Of a stretch of 64,000 nt of DNA, positions 45,560-55,344 are shown piece after piece. Source of the DNA: Mactra quadrangularis. Its lineage: Eukaryota; Mollusca; Bivalvia; Venerida; Mactridae. The DNA is taken from assembly GCA_025267735.1 (NCBI GenBank), contig CM046295.1, positions 22,352,938 through 22,416,937 on the forward strand, written 5' to 3'. The notes under the pieces are model-generated. The model did no database searches and had not been told where the DNA came from. It saw nothing but the letters and a program-made list of their open reading frames with translations. The translations under genes were made by a program, and so were the position numbers. Position 1 is the stretch's first letter. Every line of letters starts with the position of its first letter.

Positions 45560-46990
45560 TACTGTAGCTTCAAAACTCGTTGAAACATAACCATCTTGCA
45601 CTAATATTTTTGGCAGTAGTTCTGTGTTTAGTTTTTACTCATCAAAGGGTGTCAAACCAAATTATTTTTCTTTTCTTTTTGTTTCGGAAAGTGAAATTTA
45701 AATATTTGGTGTTTCCCAATCCGAAAAAAGTCACTGTGCTTGACATGGTATCCCTGCTCGTTATGTCCAAGACCGTGGAAAACTACCGCCCGTTTTTAAT
45801 TTTGTGTGTTCTTTCCAAAGTCATGGAAAATGTTATTTTTGACCAATTGGAAAATATTCTCATCTGCAAAAATCTTTTGTATGAATATCAGTCTGGTTTT
45901 AGGTAAGGGTTTTCTACTGACATTTAATCTTGCAGATCTTATTAGGTTTCAAATGGACAAAAATCACCTTGTAGGTATGGTTTTACTGGATTGCTGAAAA
46001 CATTTGATACTGTTCTTCATGCTATTCTGATAATGAAACTTAAGGCTATTGGTCTTAAGTCTCATATCTTACTGACAGGAACCAGTTAGTTGATATAACT
46101 GGAATTCAATCCTCTCAAGCAGATATTTCTTGTGGTGTTCCACAGGGCTCTATACTAAGCACTTTGTTGTTTCTGATATATGCGAATGCAATGTCTGGTG
46201 CGATCAAGAGTAAATTATCCCTGTATGCTGATGTTTCAGCCATTTAGGTATCTGGAAAAATCGATCAGACCTAGAATCAGTTCTAAGCTCAGAAATGGAA
46301 ACTCTGCGTCAATGGTTAATTTGTAACAAGTTCTCTTTCCATCTAGGTAAGACTGAATCGGTATTATTTGGTTACAAACCCAGGTTAAAATCGTAAGCAA
46401 ATCTAAATGTAAGTTGTAATGGTCAACATATTGAAGCCAAATAATCCGTCTTTGGTGCTAATGGTGCTACTCTTGATCAGAATATTTCTTTTGATTTAAT
46501 GGCCAGGTCATTAATATCGAAAGCTTATTCTAGACTAAAGTTCTTTTTTAAAAAATGCAACTTTCTACATTTTCAAACCAAAAAGATACTAACATCATCC
46601 CTCATTTAGTCTTATCTTGTTTATGTTTCTGCAGTACGGTATAATTGTTTGCTTCAGGAACTTAAGAATAAGTTACAGGTCATTCAGAACAAAATGATAA
46701 GATTTGTGTCAGGTCTGGATGCAAGGACTCATCTTGACCAAAATCATTTTGTTTAACTTAACTGGTCACCGTAACAAGGCAGGAACAAATAATTATAGAT
46801 CATGTATGAAAGATCCAAAGTGGGATAGCACCAGGTTACCTCAAAGAGTATTTCAGTCTTACTAGTTCTATTCACCGCTATTCCACAAGGCAAAGACTTT
46901 TTTGTGACGATTTAGGAACTACGTTCTCAACAGTCAGGTTCAGCCTACCTAAGGTCAAAGGTTTTAGCAAAAAGTATTTTGCTTTTAATG
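45560..46990 (+). pseudogene. LINE reverse transcriptase domain, broken
   Basis: Recognisable in shifting frames: NYRPFLILCVLSKVMENVIF, YEYQSGFR, NLADLIRFQMDKNHLVGMVL, KTFDTVLHAIL, SCGVPQGSILSTLLFLIYAN, LYADVSAI, and then SFHLGKTESVLFG and NKMIRFVSGLDARTHLDQN. These are the RT motifs of LINE elements in order. The catalytic YADD box is YADV (46224-46235) and is followed by a stop. The last part matches the usual region after the RT. Confidence 0.88.
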
Positions 46991-47469
46991 GGTGTTTTAT
47001 GTGGAATGAAATGCCACAAAAATTAGATAACTAATGTATATAATATTAAGTACTAAGCTCTTAATTCTCTAACTTATTATTATTATTTTATAATTGTCTT
47101 TTAGTGTACCTACTGTGATAGTATCATATTTATCTGCGATATATGTATATAATTTAATGTAATATTCATGCTGGTGAATTCTGGTGTATTCATCAATTTA
47201 ATTAATAATAGGGACCACAATGCAATACGGATTAGATTCCTTTTTGTGCCATCCCTATATTTCAATGTAATCGACATGGTCTATAATAATTCAATCACTG
47301 GCAACAATACTTCTTATATTTTTGTCTTAAAAGATGCCTATCAACAATTAATACCTGTTTTAACCATTCTCATCTTACTGTAAATGTACTTTTATAAACT
47401 GTTTTTATATGTATTGTGTAATATTTTATGCATAAATCTTTATTTATCTTTATATTGTACCATCTATCA

Positions 47470-47870
47470 TATATATGGGTCGAGATCGAATCCAGTTTAC
47501 CGGATTGAAAGTCAAGATTGTTATCAATGCGCAACTTGCTTGGAATTTAATTAGTGTACAAACTATGACTTTATCTATTTGGCATTAGCTTCATGTGAAT
47601 AATTAATAATGCTAATCCTTTAACAGCCAATTCTGATGAGCATTATGTAATGCATACGTCAGATACTGGTGTAATAACTAAGGCGATTTATTGAAATTAA
47701 TTAAGAAGTAAAATAATGTTTGTATCGATTTGTTTTATATCTTCATATTATCAAAACTGAGATGGTATATAATAATTTCAATAAATATGGCTAATATATA
47801 GTTTTTTTTCTTTAGTACAACGGCGTACCTGTATAATTACTTCTAAAATTAATCATGAAGAATTTCTTTT
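47470..47870 (-). promoter_or_regulatory. Displaced upstream region of TRIM gene 2
   Basis: Similar to 18915-19280 upstream of gene 1: TCGAATCCAGTTTACCGGAT, AAGTCAAGATTGTTATCAAT, GGTGTAATAACTAAGGCGAT, ATATTATCAAAACTGAGATG. It is thus the original flank of gene 2, now separated from its coding exon by about 3.7 kb of retrotransposon. No promoter elements were pinpointed. Confidence 0.5.
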
Positions 47871-47872
47871 AC

Positions 47873-48345
47873 GTTTGATTAAAATGATTGATATGTAAAC
47901 AGTTCTATATAGTGTCTATGATATAATATACAAGTGTTTGTTTACGTTTGGTTATAATGTGTTTGATGTGGAACGTTCTATATAGTGTCTACAATAAAAT
48001 ACACAAGTGTTTGTTTTACGTTTGATTATGATGTGTGTGATGTGGAACGTTCTATATAGAGTCTACGATAAAATACACAAGTGTTTGTTTTACGTTTGAT
48101 TATGATGTGTGTGATGTGGAACGTTCTATATAGTGTCTACGATAAAATACACAAGTGTTTGTTTTACGTTTGATTATGATGTGTGTGATGTGGAACGTTC
48201 TATATAGTGTCTACGATAAAATACACAAGTGTTTGTTTTACGTTTGATTATAATGTGTGTGATGTGGAACGTTCTATATAGTGTCTACGATAAAATATAC
48301 AAGTGTGTGTTTTACGTTTGATTATAATATGTGTGATGTGGTATA
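47873..48345. repeat. 74-bp satellite array
   Basis: GAACGTTCTATATAG recurs at 47971, 48045, 48119, 48193 and 48267, exactly 74 bases apart, with a diverged first unit and a truncated last one. Each unit contains AAGTGTTTGTTTTACGTTTG, ATTATGATGTGTGTGATGTG and GTCTACGATAAAATACAC. The unit is a tandem form of the GTGGAACGTTC module found singly in other blocks. Diverged units continue at 48619-48720 beyond an inserted MITE. Confidence 0.9.
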
Positions 48346-48618
48346 ATGCGTAAATATTAACCCCGACCTGACCTTTATGCAAGAATATTCATTACATTGA
48401 ATACGAATGTAGTACAAATGTATTAATTTTCGATTACACCGTGTCCGTGGCCGTGAGGATTATAAGCTAAAATTTAACACACAAACATACTTCTATAATT
48501 TTACGATCGCTGCCGAAGTGTAGAATAGGCGTGGTACTGATTTTCGTCGGGATATGTGTAGATAATTATTAGATGCAAATGTGAAAGGTGAGATCGGGGT
48601 CAATATTTACACACTATA
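48342..48618. mobile_element. TA-flanked MITE, copy 2, inside the satellite
   Basis: Starts TATAATGCGTAAATATTAAC and ends, reversed, TATAGTGTGTAAATATTGAC, both continuing CCCG-CCTGACCTTT-like. It splits a 74-bp unit: GTGATGTGG before it and CGTTCTATATAGTG after it together make the unit sequence. Orientation is opposite to copy 1 (9975-10238). Non-coding; probably moved by a Tc1/mariner transposase supplied elsewhere. Confidence 0.8.
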
Positions 48619-48779
48619 CGTTCTATATAGTGATTATTGTATAATATGCATGTGTTTTTTTACGTTTGATTATAATATGTGTTTTGTCAAACGTTCTTTG
48701 TAGTGTCTATGATATAATACACATGATACATACATAGTTCTGTTTATGACAGTATAAAATATATTATCAAACATTATCA

Positions 48780-50220
48780 ACATGTATTACTTAAATGTAA
48801 ATATCTCATTATGTATAATGTTGAACTTTCTAATTAATTTGGTTTGTTTTGCTTTATTTTTCTTTACAACGTTGTTTCAGTTATATCGACGCTGTCAAAT
48901 AATCCATGTATTGATATGTAACCGTGCAACTTTCTTTAGTATAGCTCGTTTAGGATAAATCGGACATTGTTTTCATAGAACATCATTTAAGTTTGTATCA
49001 AGTTATTTTAAACAACCTAAATCAAGATAACAATCTACAAGTGTTAAGTTTATATCTGATTATATTATCATGTATAGTGTGGAACGTTCTAGATAGTGTT
49101 AACTTCCTTATTCAGTATAAATTTGTCATTGATATTATGAGTGGGTGGATCCAGATAGTAGAATCAATTTTAATATGATAATGTATAATTGTATATAAAT
49201 TGTTACTTTTTTGTCATTGATAAGGGGGGAAACAAACAGAATTGTATTGTGTATAAAACTGTATGATATATACTATACGATATAACAACCAAGCAAGTAA
49301 AACTGAGATTAATTCATACTTGTACATAAATTATTATTTTTTAATATTTATTTTTCATCAACATGGATAAAACAAACAATATTTCTGTCTGTATATAATA
49401 CTATAATAATTATAAACTATACAACTTAAAAAACAAGCATATAATTAATGAGAGTAAAAATAGCAACAATGGAATAGACACACGTTAGTCATTGAATGAC
49501 AGCAAACACGTTATCTGGAACATCTTTGTAATGGTATCTAATCGTCAATGGTTTTAAAGCGTTCACTTTAAATGGTAGTAAAAAAATTGACTAATATCTG
49601 CAGTGTTTTACTGTTATATTACAAGATAACAACAATATAATTATAATACGCATAGCTCATTCTCATGATATGAAAACAAAGTTAATTGGCACTCATTCAC
49701 ATGAGAGAGGACACTAGACACTCCTACCTAATTAATATTCATATTTAACATCTTCTATTATAATTTCTTCCTTTCAAAAGTTAACAAAACGTCTACATTA
49801 AGTATGTGTTGAAATATATTTGCTAAAGTTTGGCTACATTATATTACGCCTTAAGTGGACAGCAATATAAACCAAAATATAGTTATTTAGTGCCCTGGTA
49901 ATAATGTAGAATGCTTATACATTTTTTACAATCTGCTTATATAAAATTGCACTAAATGGAGCTAATATTTACCCTAAACACATGATGATGACATTTTTAA
50001 ACATGTATTATATCATGCACCAGTAATTAATTCCATTTTTTCCGTCGTCAGCTGTTTTTTTTGTCTCAGAAAAAGACATTTCAGAGGCAGGACTCAGCTA
50101 ATTTTAATTGAGATTTAACATTGATTAGAAATCTTTGATCATTGACTCACAGATGCGTAGTGTTATCAAAATATAAATGTAAATACAGAAAAAAATGAAT
50201 ATAATACTAACAATAAATTA
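48780..50220. repeat. Intergenic modules paralogous to 26.8-27.4 and 29.1-29.5 kb
   Basis: 48780-49620 matches 26780-27350 and 49830-50220 matches 29090-29520, including a GTGTGGAACGTTCTAGATAG at about 49076. No gene. This unit sits upstream of TRIM gene 2 as its relatives sit upstream of TRIM gene 1. Confidence 0.6.
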
Positions 50221-50227
50221 CACATAC

Positions 50228-50390
50228 CTTAGAATCTTCAAGTACGTTGTTTATATAAACGTAGATATTCAATATCAATTTATTGGGATAGTGCAGTGAC
50301 TGCTTTGATGTCGAGTGTGCTTCTGTTCGTCCTCCCACTATGACTGATGAAGATTGTGATACCACGTGACAATTTTGTTCTATAAATAGA
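50228..50390 (-). promoter_or_regulatory. Promoter/first-exon-like module 5
   Basis: Minus strand: TATA-like CTATTTATAG (about 50381-50390), GTCACGTGGTATCAC (CACGTG), TTCATCAGTCATAGTGGGAG, GACGAACAGAAGC, TGATATTGAATATCTACG, then GAAGATTCTAAG|GTATGTG with the GT at 50227-50226. The donor (AAG|GTATGT) is among the best of the series. No ATG across the module. It is the nearest strong module upstream of TRIM gene 2. Confidence 0.5.
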
Positions 50391-50540
50391 TGATTTAATA
50401 TTTGATTTGAATTTTAAGGTCATTTATATTTATATCCCACAGGTGACCGACTCAATATTTCATTATTAAAGTATACATAGAGAAAAGGTCTCTTACGCCT
50501 GTTCTACGGTCGTAGTTTTCAACTAATCACCAAGCTAAAA

Positions 50541-51068
50541 AACAGCCCAATCGTCAATTTTTTTCCTATCCACTGGAGAAAGGATTATTATGCACAAAAA
50601 TACTTTTTTCTTGAAGAAAATCGATCAACAATTGATGAAATGGTCCCATATATCCCCAAAAGTTTAAAATTCAAATGTCAAACAAGTCGTCCAAAGAGAA
50701 CGTATAGTAAAACGGAATATTTCGTCCGCTATGAGCAAATCAAACAAAAGCTACTATAAAATCTACATACTTTCAATAAATTAATCTATTTTCTGTGGAT
50801 TCACGGCGTAAAAACTTTCAAACAGGTCTTTAGGAACAATTAAACCATCGAATAGTGTTCTACCTGCCTACTATTTTGACAAATGACCACCATTTTGTTA
50901 GATTTCTACAGCGAATCCTGAAAGCGTTTTGATTGGTCAACGAGACACTCGACCAATCAATATGCGTCAGGAGGAAATCTAACAAAATGGAGGTCATCTA
51001 AAGTCCGTTTCACTATACGTTCTCTTTGGACTAATTGTTTGGCAAAAATCGAATTTTACGGCTGTTTA
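50541..51068. mobile_element. Complex foldback element with nested inverted repeats
   Basis: An inverted repeat of 40 bases (50677-50716 and 51004-51043) shares GTCCAAAGAGAACGTATAGT. Outer ends (AACAGCC near 50541, GGCTGTT near 51060) are also inverted. Inside, GACCACCATTTTGTTAGATT (from 50885) pairs with AATCTAACAAAATGGAGGTC, and GATTGGTC near 50931 with GACCAATC near 50952. No coding capacity. Transposon type not assigned. Confidence 0.7.
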
Positions 51069-51189
51069 TTTTCAATGATTTTCTCCCTTCAAGCCAAATG
51101 ATAATTTGTCTGGTTTTGACCGAAGGCATTTAGAGTATAAAACGTAAAATTCAAACATAATATTGAATTTTATATACAAGTAACTAGAT

Positions 51190-51425
51190 CTCATTCGAGA
51201 CTTCGTGATGTCAACGTATGGATGTATTACATATTTATATCGTTCTGTACCAACTTTCGTGATGTCAACGTATTGATACATTACATATTTATATCGTTCA
51301 TTACCAACTTACGTGATGTCAACGTATGAACGTATTACATATTTATATTGTTCAGTACCAACTTACGAGATGTCAACGTATGGGTGTATCATATTTTCAT
51401 ATCGTTCAATACCAACTTACGTGTG
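51190..51425. repeat. 54-bp tandem repeat
   Basis: GATGTCAACGTAT recurs at 51207, 51261, 51315 and 51369, exactly 54 bases apart, with ATTACATATTTATATCGTTC and ACCAACTTACGT in each unit, for about 4.3 copies. The open frames on both strands here follow from the repeat, whose period is a multiple of three. Confidence 0.88.
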
Positions 51426-51459
51426 TTGTATCATGTACACTCGTACTCTCAATAATAAC

Positions 51460-52543
51460 TACATTAGAAGAAGTTACGCTTTGATACAGATATTTACCAG
51501 TATGCGGATTATATTTGTAAATTTTCATTGTAATGCGTGATGCTTTTTGCTGCAACATTTGTATTCAGCAGATTATTCACATACATTCATATAACAAGAG
51601 CCCTCTTTCTTAGTCGTTATCTAAGTACTATACACTTCCATTGTCTTACAACTAATCTACTTGATACAAAGTCAAGAGGGAGACAATAGCAAACATTTTA
51701 CTTCATTCAACGAATGTGTAAATTTCTCCTGACCGGAAATCAAACCCACGACGTCTGGATATGAAGTAAAGTGCACTCGGACAATATGGTATTTTTGTGT
51801 GTAGAATGTATCAAAATGTCAGAAATTTTTGCTGAACTCCTCAATGTTAACTTGTGGCATAGACCCTCATACAATATTCGTGAGTCATACATGTGTTTAA
51901 ACACCATATAAAAGGTTATGGTTCTGTTAAATACATTGATCTTGACATGATATATTATACTTATCTTGGCAGTAAGTTGATAAATATATATTTTACAATG
52001 CCAAGGGTCTCATCCAAAAACCAGTAATACACGTACTTACATAAAAGGACATGTGTAATTAAAACAAACATATTAGACAGTCCTTGTACGGAAACATACA
52101 CTTTCATGCATTGTTGAATTTTTCCCTGTGGTTCAATTCACATCCAGAAACTATACCTTGTTGTTTTATCAAGCAAGAAAATAATTCCAGCTCAATACTG
52201 AAGCAACCGGGCGTAGATATTACAGTGATTATTTATGATTATTTTGATTTATTTCTTAAGTTCTAATATTTGTTCTGCAGCTGAAGATTGAAATGAAATA
52301 CAAATAATAAATTGTGCAGATGATTTCAAATTAACATTGAAAATCCATATTCTGTATTGTGCATAATTCTACAACTTAATATTTTTTTCGTCTCAGGTTA
52401 CCAGACGTCTTTTATAATATTCACGCTTGTTAAAACTTGGTATTGACTTTTTTGTAGTATCTATAATCATAATTTCAATCAGCTCTTTTAAATTGTTAAA
52501 TTATGTAGGTACACCCGATATTTATACAAACTATATTTTATGT
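51460..52543. repeat. Duplicated block, copy 3, partial
   Basis: Matches other blocks in order: 51484-51560 with 5527-5600, 51905-51990 with 9870-9945, and 51990-52170 with 34560-34730 (CCAGTAATACACGTACTTAC, GGACATGTG, TTAAAACAAACAT, AAACTATACCTTGTTGTTTT). A tRNA-like piece (GGAAATCAAACCCACGACGT near 51736) may be an old SINE. No TRIM sequence follows within the window. Confidence 0.5.
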
Positions 52544-52551
52544 GATTCGAG

Positions 52552-53718
52552 CAGGGATGGGGCCAATTAATTGCTCTGAACAATTAATTGTCAATTAATT
52601 ACTGTGTGAAAAACAATGGTAATTGTAATTAATTATTTTATCAAAAAATGGAAAACAATGGTAATTATAATTAATAACTTAGGAAATTTAGGCAATAATT
52701 AATTGATTTCAGTTATTTTTCAATTACTTCAAGATACATTTGCATATGTTCCAAAATTGAGTTAACAAAACTTTGTTTCTTTATCAGGATAATCTTAAAT
52801 AAATTTTGATGTTATCTCCCCTTCTCATTTTCTGTTTTATATTATCTTTCTTAGATATAAGCTTAACCACTTCCCTCTCTCTTAAATGGAAAATCATGTA
52901 CCACTTTATCGACATTGACTTTCGTTTTACCTTTTTTTCTTAATGTATACACCCATCTCATGAATTAGTATAATATTTCTATGTATATTAATATGTATTT
53001 ACTTCTCACATATTGTTATGTATATAACTTGAGAATGTTAATAAAGTTCTGTTCTGTTCTGTTCTGTTTCATTAAATGCGACTTAGTTTCCAAACTGGCC
53101 CCCTCTTCTATGTTTTTCACACCTGTCACACCTGATGAATGGGTTCTTTACTGTCATAACAATAGTGTTTGTAACATGAAATCTATAGCTAATTGATTGA
53201 TAACCCTGCATGGTGTTATAGTAAAAGACTGAATTGTCTGACAGATCACTGACAGTTGAGCATTGAAGTGATCATCTTGAATACGCTGAGGCATTATCAC
53301 CTTATGACTAAGGTTATAAGATAATCCACTAATCAAGTACTACTGAATTCACTAACCATTAACAAGTGATTTTATGTAATTTGTAATCACATCAAGGCTT
53401 GTATATATAAAACATATCTAAGAATTATTGGAGAAAAATAAAGTATCAAGTACAAGTATACTGCAATATGAGTTATCTTATGTTTAGTGTTTTAAATGTA
53501 AGGACAATAATTAATACATGTCAGTAACTGGATTTTCTTTCTTTGCCTAAATACGTCATTGAAATAATTAATTAATAATTAATTGTTTATGTAAATAATG
53601 GTAATTGTAATTAATTATTGTACTTACTCAGGATAATGAACAATTACTTATAATTACTGAGGTTGAGAATAATGGTAATTATAATTAATTACTTTGCAAG
53701 TAATTGACCCCATCCCTG
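52552..53718. mobile_element. hAT-like non-autonomous element
   Basis: Terminal inverted repeats begin CAGGGATGGGGCCAATTA at the left and, reversed, CAGGGATGGGGTCAATTA at the right, followed on both sides by ATTAATTA/GGTAATT-rich sequence. It is flanked by GATTCGAG (52544-52551) and GAATCGAG (53719-53726), an 8-bp target duplication with one mismatch. Ends and duplication length fit the hAT superfamily. Frames inside are short and no transposase is recognisable. A (GTTCT)n microsatellite lies at 53046-53067. Confidence 0.85.
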
Positions 53719-53729
53719 GAATCGAGTGA

Positions 53730-54440
53730 GTCTTATATTTCAACATTCAATGTCAACGCCGATTTTGTTCTATTAATTATATTTTAAATCTAGATTTTAT
53801 AAAATATAAAACCTTACATACAAGTTAATATTTAAAAGTTGTAAATGTTCTCACATTGTATGTGTGGCTATATTTCAGTTTAAGTATATTGAACTTTTTA
53901 TGTATATAATTGGATGCATGAATCATGTACACTTTAAATTATGGCTTAAACCTGCTTGACAAATTAGTTCTACAGTCACTTCCAAACAAATAAAGTCTTT
54001 ATTCTCATAGAATTTAAAAGAACATTCAAAACATGCTTTGTTTCATTTTTATTACAAAACACAAAAGAAACGAGCGGTTAGTCTTTTTTACTAATTGTAC
54101 ATTGTCACGTGAAACAGTAAAATGACTAGTGGCGTAAAGTATATAATTAAGAGTTCAGTGCATTCAGCGGATTTCAAAATCAAGTATATAACAAGTTACG
54201 TGACTTTTTGTCATAAAAACTAACAAGACATTTGTTTATTATCGATAAAACAGAATTATGTAATTGTATTGATACAATTAGTGAAAAAAAAATCAAATTT
54301 CATATAATGAACTTTCGATATCAAATTTATTTTGGATGAATTACCAATTTTGAAACATTAACAAGTTAGTAAGAAATTAAATCAAAATTATTAAAAAGCA
54401 AGTATCAAAGAAATATAAATAACCTATTATTTACAGAAAA
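53730..54440. other. Intergenic DNA, nothing recognised
   Basis: AT-rich sequence without genes or clear repeats. 52440-52540 together with this flank shares short phrases with 56930-57060 and 57400-57500 (e.g. AATCATGTAGGTAC), suggesting old duplications, but the matches are weak. Confidence 0.4.
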
Positions 54441-54451
54441 AATGTACATAC

Positions 54452-54790
54452 CTTTAAATAGTCAAATAAGTTGTTGGTGTGAAATGAAATTTGATGAATG
54501 ACACATTTACTATCTTAATGTTGAATAAATTCAAAAAAATTCTTGATGTCTTCAAGCGTAATAAGTAATAATTACAGGACTAATGTGTTAACTTCATTTT
54601 TAAATTCCAAACACACATACTCTATAAAAAATAAAATTTCTAATATACGTGTACTGATAAGTTTTAGTTCTGCTCGTTTCATAGTATAGCGATATTGTTT
54701 ACAACATACGGGTAGTTCTATCTCCTAGCGATAAGTCACGTGATATAAATCGGTTAGTTACGGGTATTTTCCACTAAATACTTAGTCTTA
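54452..54790 (-). promoter_or_regulatory. Diverged promoter/first-exon-like module 6
   Basis: Minus strand: a donor-like TTTAAAG|GTATGTA (GT at 54451-54450), and farther upstream TATCACGTGACTTATC (CACGTG) near 54730-54745 with TCGCTAGGAGATAGAACTAC. It resembles 60450-60720 better than modules 1-5. The exon-like part contains ATGs. Weak evidence of function. Confidence 0.3.
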
Positions 54791-55078
54791 AAGCGAGGTC
54801 ACGAAGCTTATTCAAATTCGTGTTTGGTTGATTTCAATTCTGGATTTAATTTGTATTTTCTATTAATGACATAGTAATCAAAATAAGATATCTAAAATAT
54901 ACCACTACAATGTTACATAGTTACTTCATCTTTATGCATGAAGGAGTATGTATAGTTTCACAGAGTGAATTATATATGACCTACTTTCATCTTTATTTGT
55001 TTTATACTGAACTCTTAGACTTACAATATGTATGTATTTAGGAACTTACATTAAACTCATTAATATATCTAAAACGGT

Positions 55079-55340
55079 AAGGGATCCCTGGTCGATAACG
55101 CATTTGGTAACGCATCGGGATTTGGATTCTCGAATATCACCCTGGGACGTTATACCCTTCCATAAAAATCTGACAATATTAGCAATTTTGTTTCCATTTA
55201 TAAGATATTTAGAGAAGTTTCCGGCCTTGTGGAATGGTAGGTGAGTACTGGTTATAGACAAAGGTCCAGGAAAGCAAGGTTAAGTGCGCAGGACGCCGTA
55301 AAATGTTTTGACACTGCGTTCAACTCAGTTAAATAAATTA
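55079..55340 (+). mobile_element. tRNA-derived SINE, family B, full-length type
   Basis: Body motifs TTATACCCTTCCATAAAAAT, TAAGATATTTAGAGAAGTTT, CCGGCCTTGTGGAATGGTAG and TGAGTACTGGTTATAGACAA, then GGTCCAGGAAAGCAAGG, GCGCAGGACGCCGTAAAATG and a TTAAATAAATT end. In the head (GGTCGATAACGCATTTGG and GGATTTGGATTCTCGAATAT) the A-box and B-box are decayed. Confidence 0.7.
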
Positions 55341-55344
55341 TACA

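Larger units (their letters stand above)
43720..47465 (+). mobile_element. LINE-type (non-LTR) retrotransposon, defective
   Basis: From about 44540 to 46990 broken frames encode an endonuclease and a reverse transcriptase in the usual LINE order. The outer limits are inferred from where similarity between the upstream regions of TRIM genes 1 and 2 stops (about 43720) and resumes (about 47470). The 760 bases before the endonuclease could be a 5' region. A jockey/CR1-like clade is likely, but needs a phylogeny. Many stops and frameshifts rule out activity. It lies on the strand opposite to TRIM gene 2. Confidence 0.8.

Noticed and set aside
45580..45997. Overlapping plus-strand frames as separate genes
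   Set aside because: They are frameshifted pieces of one reverse transcriptase and are covered by the LINE entry.
47873..48345. CRISPR array or integron-like array with 74-bp period
   Set aside because: Whole units are near-identical with no variable spacers; it is a tandem satellite.
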